Under the pieces are notes generated by a model. The model was not told the origin of the DNA, made no database searches, and worked only from the letters and a program-made list of their open reading frames with translations. A stretch of DNA of 64,000 nt from DASZOC01 sp035550975 (GTDB taxonomy: Bacteria; Actinomycetota; CADDZG01; WHSQ01): the NCBI GenBank assembly GCA_035550975.1, contig DASZOC010000016.1, positions 15,623 to 79,622 on the forward strand. The letters are read 5' to 3'. Shown here one piece after another: positions 1-8,694 of this stretch (position 1 is the stretch's first letter; every line of letters begins with the position of its first letter). The position numbers and the translations under genes are program-made.

Positions 1-672
1 CCCGAGCTCGAACGCATACTCGGCGGCCGCCAGGTTCTGTAACACGTTGTCGTTCAGATCGAGCGCGTCGCGCTGGCGCGTCTCGGCTTCGGCGAGCCTG
101 CGGGCGGTCGATTGATACGAGTTCCTCAGCACCTCGTTCTGCTTCCAGACCGTCAGACCCGCAACGGTCGCGCCGACGATGAACGCGCCGTGGATGACCG
201 CCCACTTCACCGGGTTCGCGATCGCAGCGGGGTGGTTGAAGACGACGTGCGGGTCGACGATGCCGAAGAAGGCGTGGTGGGCGACCACGTAGACGATCGA
301 CAACAGGAATGGCACCCATTCCTGGTACAGGATGATGATCGTGACCATCACGAAGAAGTGGAAGTGCGCCTCGATGCTCCCGTTCGAGAAGTGCACGAGG
401 ACCGCGGACGCCGTCATGAGCCCAAGCGTCGCTATGACGGAGGCGACGATGCGGCTCCGACGCGCAACCCACGCCCCCACCGCAGCAGCCCCGATCAAGG
501 CGGCTTCGAGCAGCGAATGGCGCAGGCCGTAGCCCTGGACGGACCCGAAGATCGCGAGACCGACGGCGTTCAGGGCGATGAGAGCGACGATCCCGACGTG
601 GCGGCGGGACCAGACCTCTTCGGGCAGGCCGCCTCCCTCGGGAAACAGCGGCCGGATCGTGCGGATAGCCAT
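1..672 (-). CDS. Membrane sensor protein, probable histidine kinase (partial, C-terminus outside window)
   Basis: The frame is open from an ATG at 672 to the window edge, giving 224 residues of an N-terminal part. Several hydrophobic segments fill residues 25-165. They contain a His-rich stretch, HFHFFVM and then AHHAFFG about 35 residues later, followed by FNHPAA. I recall this arrangement from the membrane sensor regions of some actinobacterial and proteobacterial sensor kinases and diguanylate cyclases. After the last membrane segment comes a charged helix ending in LNDNVLQNLAAAEYAFELG, which resembles the dimerisation helix of kinases that have Asn where the usual phospho-His motif lies. 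The catalytic domain is not visible, so a different output domain remains possible. It is transcribed in the same direction as hflX but lies about 100 bases downstream of it. Confidence 0.6.
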   Translation of the reverse strand, partial: MAIRTIRPLFPEGGGLPEEVWSRRHVGIVALIALNAVGLAIFGSVQGYGLRHSLLEAALIGAAAVGAWVARRSRIVASVIATLGLMTASAVLVHFSNGSIEAHFHFFVMVTIIILYQEWVPFLLSIVYVVAHHAFFGIVDPHVVFNHPAAIANPVKWAVIHGAFIVGATVAGLTVWKQNEVLRNSYQSTARRLAEAETRQRDALDLNDNVLQNLAAAEYAFELG

Positions 673-778
673 GGCCTATTTGTAACGAAAGCACCCGAAC
701 CCGCCAATCGGGAGAAGTACGTACCCACGCCCCAGTTCCGACGGATCCCGTGGTCCCAGCGCCGGCGGACGCCGCCTG

Positions 779-2074
779 CTAGGAGGACGCGACGAAACGC
801 GACAACTCGTCGAGCGCCTCGCGCGGGAGCCGCGCCACGACGTGGGTCCCGTTCTCCCCGTAGGTCTCCTCGAGCACGTCGCCCTGCTCGTGGACCCGGG
901 ACACGACGTCGCCGCGGTCGAACGGGATGTCGAGCGTCACCTCGACGCGCAGCTTCGACAGCTCGACCTCGAGGCGGGCGAGCAGGTCCTCCAGGCCCTG
1001 ATCCTCCTGGGCGGAGATGAATGCCGCGTCCGGGAACCGCCCCTGAAGCTTGTCGATCTCGACCTCTTCGAGCAGGTCGATCTTGTTGAACGCGAGCAGC
1101 ATCGGCTTCTCCGCGAGGTCGAGGTCCTTCAGGACCGTGCGCACCGCGTCGATCTGGCGATCCGGGTCGCGGCTCGCATCGACGAGGTGCAAAAGAAGGT
1201 GAGCTTCCCCCACTTCCTCCAGCGTCGACCGGAACGCCTCGACCAGCTGGTGCGGCAGCTTCCGCACGAAACCCACCGTGTCCGTCATCAGGACCTCGCG
1301 GTTCCGGTTCAGGTGCAGACGGCGCGTCGTCGGGTCGAGCGTGGAGAACAGCCGGTCCTGCACGAGCACCTGCGCGTCGGTGAGGCGCCGCAGCAACGTC
1401 GACTTCCCCGCGTTCGTATAGCCGACGAGGGCGACGACGGGGATACCCGTCTTCGCACGCTGTTTGCGCTTGAGGCGACGGGTGCGCTCTAGCTCGTCGA
1501 GGTCTTTCCTGACGCGCTGGATGCGGCGCAGGATCGCGCGTCGCTCTGCCTCCAGCGCGGTCTCGCCCGGCCCCCTCGTGCCGATGCCGCCTCCGAGTCG
1601 CGAGAGAACGTCTCCCCAACCGCGCAGGCGCGGCAACCGGTAGTTCAGTTGCGCGAGCTCCACCTGGAGCTTCCCCTCGGCGCTGCGGGCGTGCTGAGCG
1701 AAGATGTCGAGGATCAACCCGGTCCGGTCGATGATCTTCAGGCCGCGCTCCGCCAGGGGGTTCACTCCCGCAACCTCTTCGAGGTTCCGTCCCTGCGCTG
1801 GAGTCAGCTCGTCGTCGAAGATCACCATATCCGCGTCCAAGGTCGCTGCGATGTTCACGACCTCTTCGGCCTTGCCCTTACCGAGGTAGGTCGCCGAGTC
1901 GGGGCGGTCGCGCCGCTGCACGACGCGATCGAGGCAATCCGCACCCGCTGTGTCCGCCAGCGCCTCGAGCTCGTCCAGGAAGGACTGCGCCTCCTCCAGC
2001 GATGCGCCCTCGAACGCAGCGCCCACCAACACCGCTCGCTCGCGCTCGGGACGCGTGTCGTGGCCTCGCGTCAG
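779..2074 (-). CDS. hflX: GTPase HflX
   Basis: HflX is a ribosome-associated GTPase that splits stalled or hibernating 70S ribosomes. With the chosen start it has 431 residues, a normal size. The N-terminal domain is followed by the glycine-rich segment GGGIGTRGPGE (161-171), a charged helix, and the GTPase domain with P-loop GYTNAGKST (218-226), DTVGF and NKID. No ATG, GTG or TTG gives a good N-terminus. A CTG at 2074-2072 overlaps the dapL stop as CTGA and has GGAAGG seven bases upstream, matching the four-base overlaps used by neighbouring genes. A GTG further in, at the VLVG segment, is the alternative start. It is the last gene of the dapF-dapL-hflX run. Confidence 0.93.
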   Translation of the reverse strand: MTRGHDTRPERERAVLVGAAFEGASLEEAQSFLDELEALADTAGADCLDRVVQRRDRPDSATYLGKGKAEEVVNIAATLDADMVIFDDELTPAQGRNLEEVAGVNPLAERGLKIIDRTGLILDIFAQHARSAEGKLQVELAQLNYRLPRLRGWGDVLSRLGGGIGTRGPGETALEAERRAILRRIQRVRKDLDELERTRRLKRKQRAKTGIPVVALVGYTNAGKSTLLRRLTDAQVLVQDRLFSTLDPTTRRLHLNRNREVLMTDTVGFVRKLPHQLVEAFRSTLEEVGEAHLLLHLVDASRDPDRQIDAVRTVLKDLDLAEKPMLLAFNKIDLLEEVEIDKLQGRFPDAAFISAQEDQGLEDLLARLEVELSKLRVEVTLDIPFDRGDVVSRVHEQGDVLEETYGENGTHVVARLPREALDELSRFVASS

Positions 2075-3231
2075 CTGACGGCCTTCCGCAATCGCTCGAC
2101 ACCCTCTTCGAGACGTTCGTCCGCGACGGTCAGCGAGAAGCGCACGTATCCCTCGCCGGAGGGGCCGTAGCCGGTGCCGGGCGCGACGACGATGTCGAAG
2201 TTGTCCAACAGGTGCGTAGTGAAGCTGGTCGACGTGTGGCCCTCGGGCACCGGCACCCACAGGTAGATCGACCCTTTCGGAGGCTCTACGACGATGCCCA
2301 TCGATTTGAGGCCGTCGCACAGCAGGTCGCGACGTCGCCGGTACCGCTCGATGGCAGCCTTCAGGTGGTCCTGCGGCCCCTCGATCGCGGCGATCCCGGC
2401 GCGCTGCACCGCATCGAAGATTCCGGAGTCGATGTTGGTCTTGAGCCGCTTCATCGCCTCGATCGCAACAGGTGCGCCCGCGACCCACCCGATCCGCCAA
2501 CCGGTCATGTTGTAGGTCTTCGAGAGCGAGTGGAACTCGATAGCACACTCCATCGCGCCTTCGACCTGGAGCACGCTAGGAGCGACGTAGTCGTCGAACG
2601 TGATCTCGGTATACGCGGCGTCGTGAGCCAGCAAGAGATCGTTGTCGAGGCAGAACCGCACTGCCTCCTCGAAGAAGGAAACGTCCACGCACGCCGACGT
2701 CGGATTCGACGGGTAGTTCAGCCACAGGACGCGGGCGCGACGTAAGACGTCGGCGGGGATGGCAGAGAAGTCGGGGCGGTAGTCGTTGTCTACGGTCAGC
2801 GGCAACAGGAACGCTTCACCACCCGCAAGGATGGTCCCGGTTTCGTACACCGGGTAGCCGGGATCGGGAACTAACGCGACGTCGCCTGGGTCGATGAAGG
2901 CGACCGGAAGGTGAAAGATCCCCTCTTTCGATCCGACGAGCGGCTGCACCTCGTCGTCGGGATCCAGCTCGACTCCGAACCGGCTCTGGTACCAGGTCGC
3001 TATCGACGAGCGGAACTCCGGCATGCCGGTGTAAGAGGGATAGTCGTGCGTCGAAGGATCACGCGCCGCGTCCGCCAGCGCGTCCACCACGTGCGGGGGC
3101 GACGGAAGGTCCGGGTCGCCCACGCCGAAGCTGATGATGTCGGCGCCACGAGCCTTCGCTTCGGCAACCTTGCGATCGATCTCCGCGAATAGGTATGGCG
3201 GCAGCTTTTCGATGCGCTGTGCGGTCCTCAC
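2071..3231 (-). CDS. dapL: LL-diaminopimelate aminotransferase (DapL type)
   Basis: This fold-type I PLP aminotransferase has 386 residues. The cofactor lysine is K238 in SLSKTYNMTGWRIG, with NYPSNPT at 172-178 and the Asp of LAHDAAY (D204) also in place. The SLSKTYNMTGWRIG segment is typical of DapL, which converts tetrahydrodipicolinate directly to LL-diaminopimelate using glutamate. Position supports this reading: the GTG start overlaps the dapF stop as GTGA, and DapF acts on the DapL product. dapA and dapB are about 30 kb away in the same window. General aspartate/alanine aminotransferases of the same family are the alternative. No succinylase-route genes (dapC, dapD, dapE) were seen in the window. 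Confidence 0.83.
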   Translation of the reverse strand: MRTAQRIEKLPPYLFAEIDRKVAEAKARGADIISFGVGDPDLPSPPHVVDALADAARDPSTHDYPSYTGMPEFRSSIATWYQSRFGVELDPDDEVQPLVGSKEGIFHLPVAFIDPGDVALVPDPGYPVYETGTILAGGEAFLLPLTVDNDYRPDFSAIPADVLRRARVLWLNYPSNPTSACVDVSFFEEAVRFCLDNDLLLAHDAAYTEITFDDYVAPSVLQVEGAMECAIEFHSLSKTYNMTGWRIGWVAGAPVAIEAMKRLKTNIDSGIFDAVQRAGIAAIEGPQDHLKAAIERYRRRRDLLCDGLKSMGIVVEPPKGSIYLWVPVPEGHTSTSFTTHLLDNFDIVVAPGTGYGPSGEGYVRFSLTVADERLEEGVERLRKAVS

Positions 3232-4070
3232 ATCAGCTCCTTCAGATCTATCTCCCCGGTGAAGGACTCCACCGCGGGACCTGTCATGAACACGGGTTGT
3301 GGGTCGTCGACCGACCCTTTCCACGACACCTCGAGATCGCCACCCGGGAGCGCGACCACCACGTCGGGGTCGGTCCCGCCGAGCAGCCGCGCGACGACCG
3401 CGACCGCCGCGGCTCCCGTGCCGCACGCGAGCGTCTCGCCACTCCCGCGCTCCCACACCCTCATGCGCACGCGGGTCGGGCCCTCGACGGTCATGAACTC
3501 GACGTTGACGCCGTTCGGAAACATGTCGTGGCGCTCGATCACAGGACCGATCGTCGCGACCTCGGCAGCGGCAGGATCGTCCACGAACAGCACTGCGTGC
3601 GGATTCCCCATCGAGACGCAGGCGGCTTCCAGCGTCTGGTCTTCGAGGTCGACCTTCGCATGCAGGGCATCCGGCCCCTCCCACGTCACCGGGATCTGCG
3701 AGGGCTGGAACATCGGCGCGCCCATGTCGACCCGGACGCGGTCGCCCTCGACCCATACCGGCTTGATGCCGGCCCTCGTCGCGATCCTGAGGCTGTCGCC
3801 GGACACCAGCCCCTGGTCCCTCGCGAACAGGGCCAGGCAGCGGATGCCGTTGCCACACATCTCCCCGATAGAGCCGTCCGAGTTGACGTAGTCCATGAAC
3901 AGATCGGTCCCGTCGGGTCCGGGCGCAACGCGGATCACGCCGTCTCCACCGATCCCGAAGCGGCGGTCGCAGAGCCTTCGGACGATGTCCGGTGTCAACG
4001 CAAGGCGGTCGTCGGGGTCGGCGAGCATCACGAAGTCGTTGCCTATGCCCTGGTATTTGGCGAATCTCAT
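3228..4070 (-). CDS. dapF: Diaminopimelate epimerase
   Basis: This PLP-independent epimerase interconverts LL- and meso-diaminopimelate for lysine and peptidoglycan synthesis. It has 280 residues and both catalytic cysteines: C72 in MCGNGIRC and C216 in GETLACGTGAA. The N-terminus MRFAKYQGIGNDF is the usual start of the family. The end overlaps dapL by four bases (GTGA). The ATG is separated by only 85 bases from the divergent protease gene at 4156, so the two promoters must share that stretch. Confidence 0.97.
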   Translation of the reverse strand: MRFAKYQGIGNDFVMLADPDDRLALTPDIVRRLCDRRFGIGGDGVIRVAPGPDGTDLFMDYVNSDGSIGEMCGNGIRCLALFARDQGLVSGDSLRIATRAGIKPVWVEGDRVRVDMGAPMFQPSQIPVTWEGPDALHAKVDLEDQTLEAACVSMGNPHAVLFVDDPAAAEVATIGPVIERHDMFPNGVNVEFMTVEGPTRVRMRVWERGSGETLACGTGAAAVAVVARLLGGTDPDVVVALPGGDLEVSWKGSVDDPQPVFMTGPAVESFTGEIDLKELM

Positions 4071-4155
4071 GTACCTACGGTAACGCGCGACGACCCCCTG
4101 TCACTTTTGTGCCGGCGGCAGGACTTACGGGCGCGGGCAGAGAAAATGTCGCACG

Positions 4156-5532
4156 ATGAAGAGACCGTCACTCCTCGTGGCAGCGTCGCTCCTCCTCGGC
4201 GCGCTCCCTCTCACGGGGGGTGCCGCGGCAGCGCCCCCGCGGTCGGAGCCCACGGCAGTCGTCGCGCTCATCGACACGGGCATCAATCCGTACCACAAGG
4301 CGTTCCGCGACGACTCGCGGCGAGCTTTCCAGCATCCGTCCACTTACATCGAAGGCTTTCCGGAAGATGCGCAAGCGTTACGCCTCTCGCTCGACGAGAA
4401 GGACTACCCCACGGCACTGACCAAGGACTGCAAGCTGTGGATGAAGGTCGAGCCGGGGAAGCTTTACTGGTTCCCGGGCACGAAGATCATCGGTGGGATC
4501 ACGTTCGAGGAGCCTGGGACGAGCGCTGCCTGCGGTGGCCACGCGATCCCGCCAGCGCGCATCATCGACGACGGCGCGCACGGAACGATGGTGGCATCGC
4601 GAGCGGCGGGCAACGACTACGGAGCATGCCCTGAGTGCCGCGTGGTTGCGATCCAGGGTTTCGAGGTCGATGCCGTGAAGTGGGCGGCGGATAACAGTGC
4701 CTGGATCGACGCACAGTCGAACTCGTGGGGACCCTTCCTGCCGCTCTGGACTCCCGCGGCGGGCGGCTTGTTGTGGAGCGGCCCGGAGTTCGTTCGCACG
4801 GTAGAGGACACGGCAAAGAAGCACCTCTCGTTCTGGGCGTCGGGCAACGGGACGTTGACGCGCTTCGGAGTGGTGGGCCACCCAACGCTGCTCGATCCCC
4901 GCATGACGCCGTCGATCGTCATGGTCGGAGGGCATGACTCCGGGTACGTCAACCTGTGGCCGGACTTCCCCCCGCACGTCGTTTCCGACTCGTGCAGCTC
5001 GTGGGCCGCCTACCACAACAAGATCGAGGAATCAGACGACGACGTCGGAGGCGGCACCTCCGGAGCGAGTCCGTTCGCGGCAGGCGGAGCCACACGCATC
5101 CTGATCGAGGCCCGCCGGATCCTGGGAGACGACTCGACCGGCGTGACCAAGGGTGTCGTCGCGCAAGGGCGTAGCGGCCTTGTTCCCGACGGTCCTCTGA
5201 AGGATGGCAAGTTCACGCTCGCAGAGTGGAAAGAGGTGCTGTTCAAGGCCGCGACCCCGCGGCCGAAGCAGCAGAAAGAAGACGGCGCCGTGTGCGGCGC
5301 GATCCAGGGGCTCGTTCTCTACAGCTCGACGCCGGTGCGTTGGGAGCAAGTGCCCGAGGGGTACCCGGAATACCTCCACATCGGGTACGGCGCGGTCGAC
5401 CGCCCGAGCATCGGGCTCGCGGTCAAGGTCCTGCAGGGGCGTTCGGCGCTCCCCGACCGATCCGCGACCGACAGCTATTTCGAGAAGGACCGCACGGTGC
5501 GTGAGGAGCTCCACCGCATCTATCGCGGATAG
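4156..5532 (+). CDS. Secreted subtilisin-like serine protease (S8 family)
   Basis: The protein has 458 residues with a signal peptide (about 1-26). The S8 catalytic triad is readable: D40 in ALIDTG, H142 in DDGAHGTMVASR and S302 in GGGTSGASP, with N231 in ASGNGT as the probable oxyanion residue. The usual GTSMAxP has Gly in place of Met. Six cysteines in the catalytic region suggest disulphides and action outside the membrane. There is no clear propeptide between signal and catalytic domain, which is unusual for a degradative subtilisin. There is no C-terminal anchor, so it is probably released. Substrate unknown. It lies against the strand of the surrounding housekeeping genes and converges on miaA. 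Confidence 0.88.
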   Translation: MKRPSLLVAASLLLGALPLTGGAAAAPPRSEPTAVVALIDTGINPYHKAFRDDSRRAFQHPSTYIEGFPEDAQALRLSLDEKDYPTALTKDCKLWMKVEPGKLYWFPGTKIIGGITFEEPGTSAACGGHAIPPARIIDDGAHGTMVASRAAGNDYGACPECRVVAIQGFEVDAVKWAADNSAWIDAQSNSWGPFLPLWTPAAGGLLWSGPEFVRTVEDTAKKHLSFWASGNGTLTRFGVVGHPTLLDPRMTPSIVMVGGHDSGYVNLWPDFPPHVVSDSCSSWAAYHNKIEESDDDVGGGTSGASPFAAGGATRILIEARRILGDDSTGVTKGVVAQGRSGLVPDGPLKDGKFTLAEWKEVLFKAATPRPKQQKEDGAVCGAIQGLVLYSSTPVRWEQVPEGYPEYLHIGYGAVDRPSIGLAVKVLQGRSALPDRSATDSYFEKDRTVREELHRIYRG

Positions 5533-5534
5533 AG

Positions 5535-5551
5535 CTCGCCCACGGGGCGAG
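5535..5551. terminator. Hairpin between convergent protease gene and miaA
   Basis: A perfect 7-bp stem, CTCGCCC and GGGCGAG, with the three-base loop ACG starts three bases after the protease stop codon. There is no T-run. It could serve as a bidirectional terminator for the two convergent genes, which is inferred from position only. Confidence 0.45.
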
Positions 5552-5595
5552 GCCGGATCGGCGTAAACCCGCTGCGGCCGCGTTGTTTGCGGGAA

Positions 5596-6492
5596 TCAAG
5601 CAGTGAGGTACGCGACCAACTGCTCCTGGAGTGCCAGGTTGGATGCGTCGAACCAGACGACGCGCGGGTCGGAGCGGAACCACGACTCCTGGCGGCGCGC
5701 GAACCTCTTGGTCGCTCGGACGATCGCGTCGCGGACATCCGCCTCGTCCGCATCCGGGTGGTCGAGGATCTGCCGATAACCCAGCGCCTGGCGGGCGGTC
5801 CGGCCGATATGCGGCGCGAGCTTCCTCGCCTCGTCGACGAGCCCCTGCTCCAACATCGTGTCGACCCGGCCCGCGATCGCGTCGTAGAGCCGCGGCCTGT
5901 CCAGCGACAGCCCCGCGACGCGCAGGTCATAGATCGACCGGTGCTCCTCCCACGAGGTGTTGTCGGAGAACGGGCGCCCGGTCACCTCGATGACCTCCAG
6001 CGCCCGAACGGTCCGCCGGGCGTTCCCCGGCTCGATCCGCGCCGCGGCCGCAGGATCCAGCGCGGCGAGCCGCGCGTGCAACGACTCGGCGCCCACGTCG
6101 TCGGCTTCGGCCTCGAGCGCGGCCCGGACGCGTGGGGACCGTGCGGGGAACCGTAGGTCGTCGACGACCGCACGCAGGTACAGCCCCGATCCGCCGACCA
6201 GCAGCGGAAGCCACCCGCGTCCGTGGATGTCGGCGATAGCGGCGCGGGCGAGGCGTTGGAACTCCGCCACCGTTACGTCTACGTCCGGGGGCCGGATGTC
6301 GATCAGGTGGTGCGGTACGCGTCGTCTCGTCGCGGCGTCGACCTTGGCCGTGCCTATGTCCAGCCCGCGATAGACCTGCATCGAGTCGACCGAGACGATC
6401 TCGGCGTCGAGACGCTCGGCCACCTGTACCGACACTTCCGTCTTTCCGACCGCCGTGGGACCGACGATCGCGGCGACACGCGTGTCAGGCAC
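5596..6492 (-). CDS. miaA: tRNA dimethylallyltransferase
   Basis: MiaA adds a dimethylallyl group to A37 of tRNAs reading UNN codons, using the isoprenoid product of the MEP pathway. The chosen GTG start (6492-6490) overlaps the upstream gene by eight bases and gives 298 residues, the usual length. The P-loop GPTAVGKT is at residues 11-18, followed by SVDSMQVYRGLDIGTAK and VGGSGLYLRA, all MiaA hallmarks. MiaB, which modifies the MiaA product further, is encoded just upstream, so both i6A/ms2i6A enzymes sit in one run. Confidence 0.96.
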   Translation of the reverse strand: MPDTRVAAIVGPTAVGKTEVSVQVAERLDAEIVSVDSMQVYRGLDIGTAKVDAATRRRVPHHLIDIRPPDVDVTVAEFQRLARAAIADIHGRGWLPLLVGGSGLYLRAVVDDLRFPARSPRVRAALEAEADDVGAESLHARLAALDPAAAARIEPGNARRTVRALEVIEVTGRPFSDNTSWEEHRSIYDLRVAGLSLDRPRLYDAIAGRVDTMLEQGLVDEARKLAPHIGRTARQALGYRQILDHPDADEADVRDAIVRATKRFARRQESWFRSDPRVVWFDASNLALQEQLVAYLTA

Positions 6493-7207
6493 CGGCCGTA
6501 GCGACGAGATATCCGACGCCGAAGGAGCGGTCGTACGCGCGCACGTGGACGGGCCGTCCGGCGAACAACGTGCCGAACGCAGCGAGACTTCCTGCGCTAC
6601 ACGAACCTCCGATAGACCTGAGGTCTCTTGCCCGGTCGGCGAAGGTGCCCGCGTCCGCGCGAGCGTCCGCCAGCACGCGATCCTCGAGCTCCACCGCCTC
6701 GGATCGTTCCACGATCGGACCGCGGGCCGTGAGCGCTGCTCCGGTGTGTGCACTCGCGGCGAAGACGATCTTCGTCGGCCGCTTCGCAGCGATGTTCGCG
6801 AGCGCGCTCGCGAGTGCAACGCCGTCCTTCGGCTCGTGAACCGAGACCGCCACGACGCGAGCGCCGCGCAGGAGGCCCAGCGCGACGGGAGTGACGATCC
6901 CGTGGTCGAAGTGCGTTCCCAGCGAGGGGGCGCGCCACGTTCGTCCTAGCTCGCCCGCGAGATCGTCGGCCGGTGTCGTCGACACCTCGACACGTCCGCG
7001 TCTGAAGCCGTGGAGGTCCCCGCGGTGGCCGGCATAGACGCCACGCTCCGGACCGTGCGATGTCGCGAGAACTACCGTAGTTGCATCGAACGAGACAGCA
7101 CGTACCGCGCCAGCGACCGCTGCCACGCGCCTCGCGACCCGAGGTCCCGATATCGCCTCCAGCAAGAGCGGCGCGTGGGGGACGATCGCTCCTCCGACTA
7201 GGGGCAG
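6485..7207 (-). CDS. Class III extradiol dioxygenase (LigB)-like protein of unknown function
   Basis: This protein of about 240 residues opens with LVGGAIVPHAPLLLEA, the N-terminal histidine motif of LigB-like/class III extradiol dioxygenase-fold proteins. A second conserved-looking segment, LGTHFDHGIVTPVALGLL, lies in the middle, and SIGGSCSAGSLAAFGTLF near the C-terminus. I recall a similar gene near miaA in mycobacteria, annotated as dioxygenase-like without proven activity. The first TTG (7165) would remove the PHAPLL motif, so translation most likely begins at the CTG at 7207-7205, inside the end of miaB, with GGGGTG upstream. Its place between miaB and miaA suggests an RNA-related or stress role, which is inference. 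Confidence 0.6.
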   Translation of the reverse strand: MPLVGGAIVPHAPLLLEAISGPRVARRVAAVAGAVRAVSFDATTVVLATSHGPERGVYAGHRGDLHGFRRGRVEVSTTPADDLAGELGRTWRAPSLGTHFDHGIVTPVALGLLRGARVVAVSVHEPKDGVALASALANIAAKRPTKIVFAASAHTGAALTARGPIVERSEAVELEDRVLADARADAGTFADRARDLRSIGGSCSAGSLAAFGTLFAGRPVHVRAYDRSFGVGYLVATAGA

Positions 7208-8607
7208 GTGCTACACCCCGAGCGCTGCGACACCAGAGGCAGCCTGAACGACACGCGGTTATCCGCGACGTGTACGGAATCGCGGGCCGCGGCCGGGCCG
7301 AGCGCGCGGCCCTCGAGGAAGTGCGTGTGCGCGTTCGTGATCTCGACCCTGCGGAACGTTCCGGCAGGCGACGAATCCGCGTCGAAGTGAACCAGCTTGT
7401 TCGTGCGCGTACGTCCGGTCAGCTTCGCCGGGTCCTTCTTCGACACACCCTCGACCAACACCTCGTAGGTGCGCCCGACCGCGGCCAGGTTGCGCTCGTG
7501 CGAGATGCGCTGCTGCAGGGCCACGAGCCGGTCGAAGCGGTCCTGGACGACCTTTTTCGGCAACTGTCCTGGCAGGGCGGCGGCCTGGGTCATCGGACGC
7601 GAGGAGTACTGGAAGGTGTATGCCGCGTCATAACGCGCTTCTTCCACGAGTGACAACGTCTCGTTGAACTCCTCCTCCGTCTCGCCAGGGAAGCCGACGA
7701 TGATGTCGGTGGTCACCGCGACATCATCGATCGCCTCGCGCACCATGGCGACCTTCTCGAGGTAGCGGGTGCGCGAGTAGGCGCGCTTCATCCGCTTGAG
7801 AACCGCATCCGAGCCGGCCTGCACGGGCAGGTGGATGTGCTCGCAGACGCTCCGGCATTCGGCCATCGCCGCAACCGTGTCGGCCTTGAAGTCCTTCGGG
7901 TGCGGGCTCGTGAACCGGATCCGCTGCAGACCTTCGATCTCGTCGAGCGACCGAAGCAGCGTCGCGAACAGCGGCGAGCCGTCGAGGTCGCGACCGTAGG
8001 AGTTGACGTTCTGTCCCAGCAGCGTCACCTCGACGACACCATCGTCCACCAGACCCTGGACCTCCTGCACGACGTCCCCAACCCGTCTCGAGGCTTCTTT
8101 GCCGCGCACGGCGGGGACGATGCAGAAGGTGCAGGAGTTGTTGCAACCGATCGAGATAGACACCCACGCGTGCCACGGCGAGTTCCGTCGCGACGGCAGC
8201 GCCGACGGGAAGACCTCCGTCTGCTCGAGGATCTCGAAACTCGGCGACTCGTCGGATTCGCGCAGCAGGCGCGGAAGGCTCGCGAGATTGTGGGTACCCA
8301 GCACGACGTCGACGTACGGCGCCTTCTGCTGGATCAGCGCCTGGTCCTTCTGCGCGAGACAGCCCCCGACCACGATCTTCATGTCCGGACGAGTGTCTTT
8401 GATCGCCTTCATGTGCCCGAGCGTCCCGTACAGGCGCGTGTCGGCTTTCTCACGGATGCAGCAGGTGTTGAACAGCACGACGGATGCGTCGTCGGGGGCC
8501 GCGGCCTTCGAATACCCCTCGGCCTCGAGCATGCCGGCGAGTCGCTCGGAGTCGTGCTCGTTCATCTGGCACCCGTAGGTGGTGATGAAATAGGTTCGCT
8601 GGCTCAC
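7198..8607 (-). CDS. miaB: tRNA-2-methylthio-N6-dimethylallyladenosine synthase
   Basis: MiaB is a radical SAM methylthiotransferase that converts i6A37 to ms2i6A37 in tRNA. The GTG start at 8607 gives 469 residues beginning with SQRTYFITTYGCQMNEHD. The N-terminal UPF0004 domain carries three cluster cysteines (YGCQMN, NTCCIRE, VGGCLAQ). The radical SAM motif CNNSCTFC lies near residue 155 and is followed by VPAVRGKE. A C-terminal TRAM domain starts near residue 375. Some other start codons upstream are in frame but run into the hairpin before the gene. It probably starts the miaB-LigB-miaA run after the rny terminator. Confidence 0.97.
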   Translation of the reverse strand: MSQRTYFITTYGCQMNEHDSERLAGMLEAEGYSKAAAPDDASVVLFNTCCIREKADTRLYGTLGHMKAIKDTRPDMKIVVGGCLAQKDQALIQQKAPYVDVVLGTHNLASLPRLLRESDESPSFEILEQTEVFPSALPSRRNSPWHAWVSISIGCNNSCTFCIVPAVRGKEASRRVGDVVQEVQGLVDDGVVEVTLLGQNVNSYGRDLDGSPLFATLLRSLDEIEGLQRIRFTSPHPKDFKADTVAAMAECRSVCEHIHLPVQAGSDAVLKRMKRAYSRTRYLEKVAMVREAIDDVAVTTDIIVGFPGETEEEFNETLSLVEEARYDAAYTFQYSSRPMTQAAALPGQLPKKVVQDRFDRLVALQQRISHERNLAAVGRTYEVLVEGVSKKDPAKLTGRTRTNKLVHFDADSSPAGTFRRVEITNAHTHFLEGRALGPAAARDSVHVADNRVSFRLPLVSQRSGCSTCP

Positions 8608-8632
8608 GAGTTCGAGCCTAAAGCCCGGGCTA

Positions 8633-8667
8633 CTAAGACGGTGTCGGCTACGCCGACACCGTCTTAG
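8633..8667. terminator. Perfect 16-bp hairpin between rny and miaB
   Basis: The arms at 8633-8648 and 8652-8667 are exact reverse complements (16 bp) around the loop TAC. It lies 27 bases past the rny stop codon and 25 bases before the miaB start. There is no strong T-run after the stem on the minus strand. It probably terminates or stabilises the rny transcript. A role as a leader hairpin of miaB is possible. Confidence 0.65.
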
Positions 8668-8694
8668 CAACAGGACCGTCGAAGCCGGTCCTCA

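Noticed and set aside
8633..8667. Could the 16-bp hairpin be part of a transposon end or repeat family?
   Set aside because: Only one copy is present in the window and no target duplication or transposase is nearby, so a terminator is the simpler reading.
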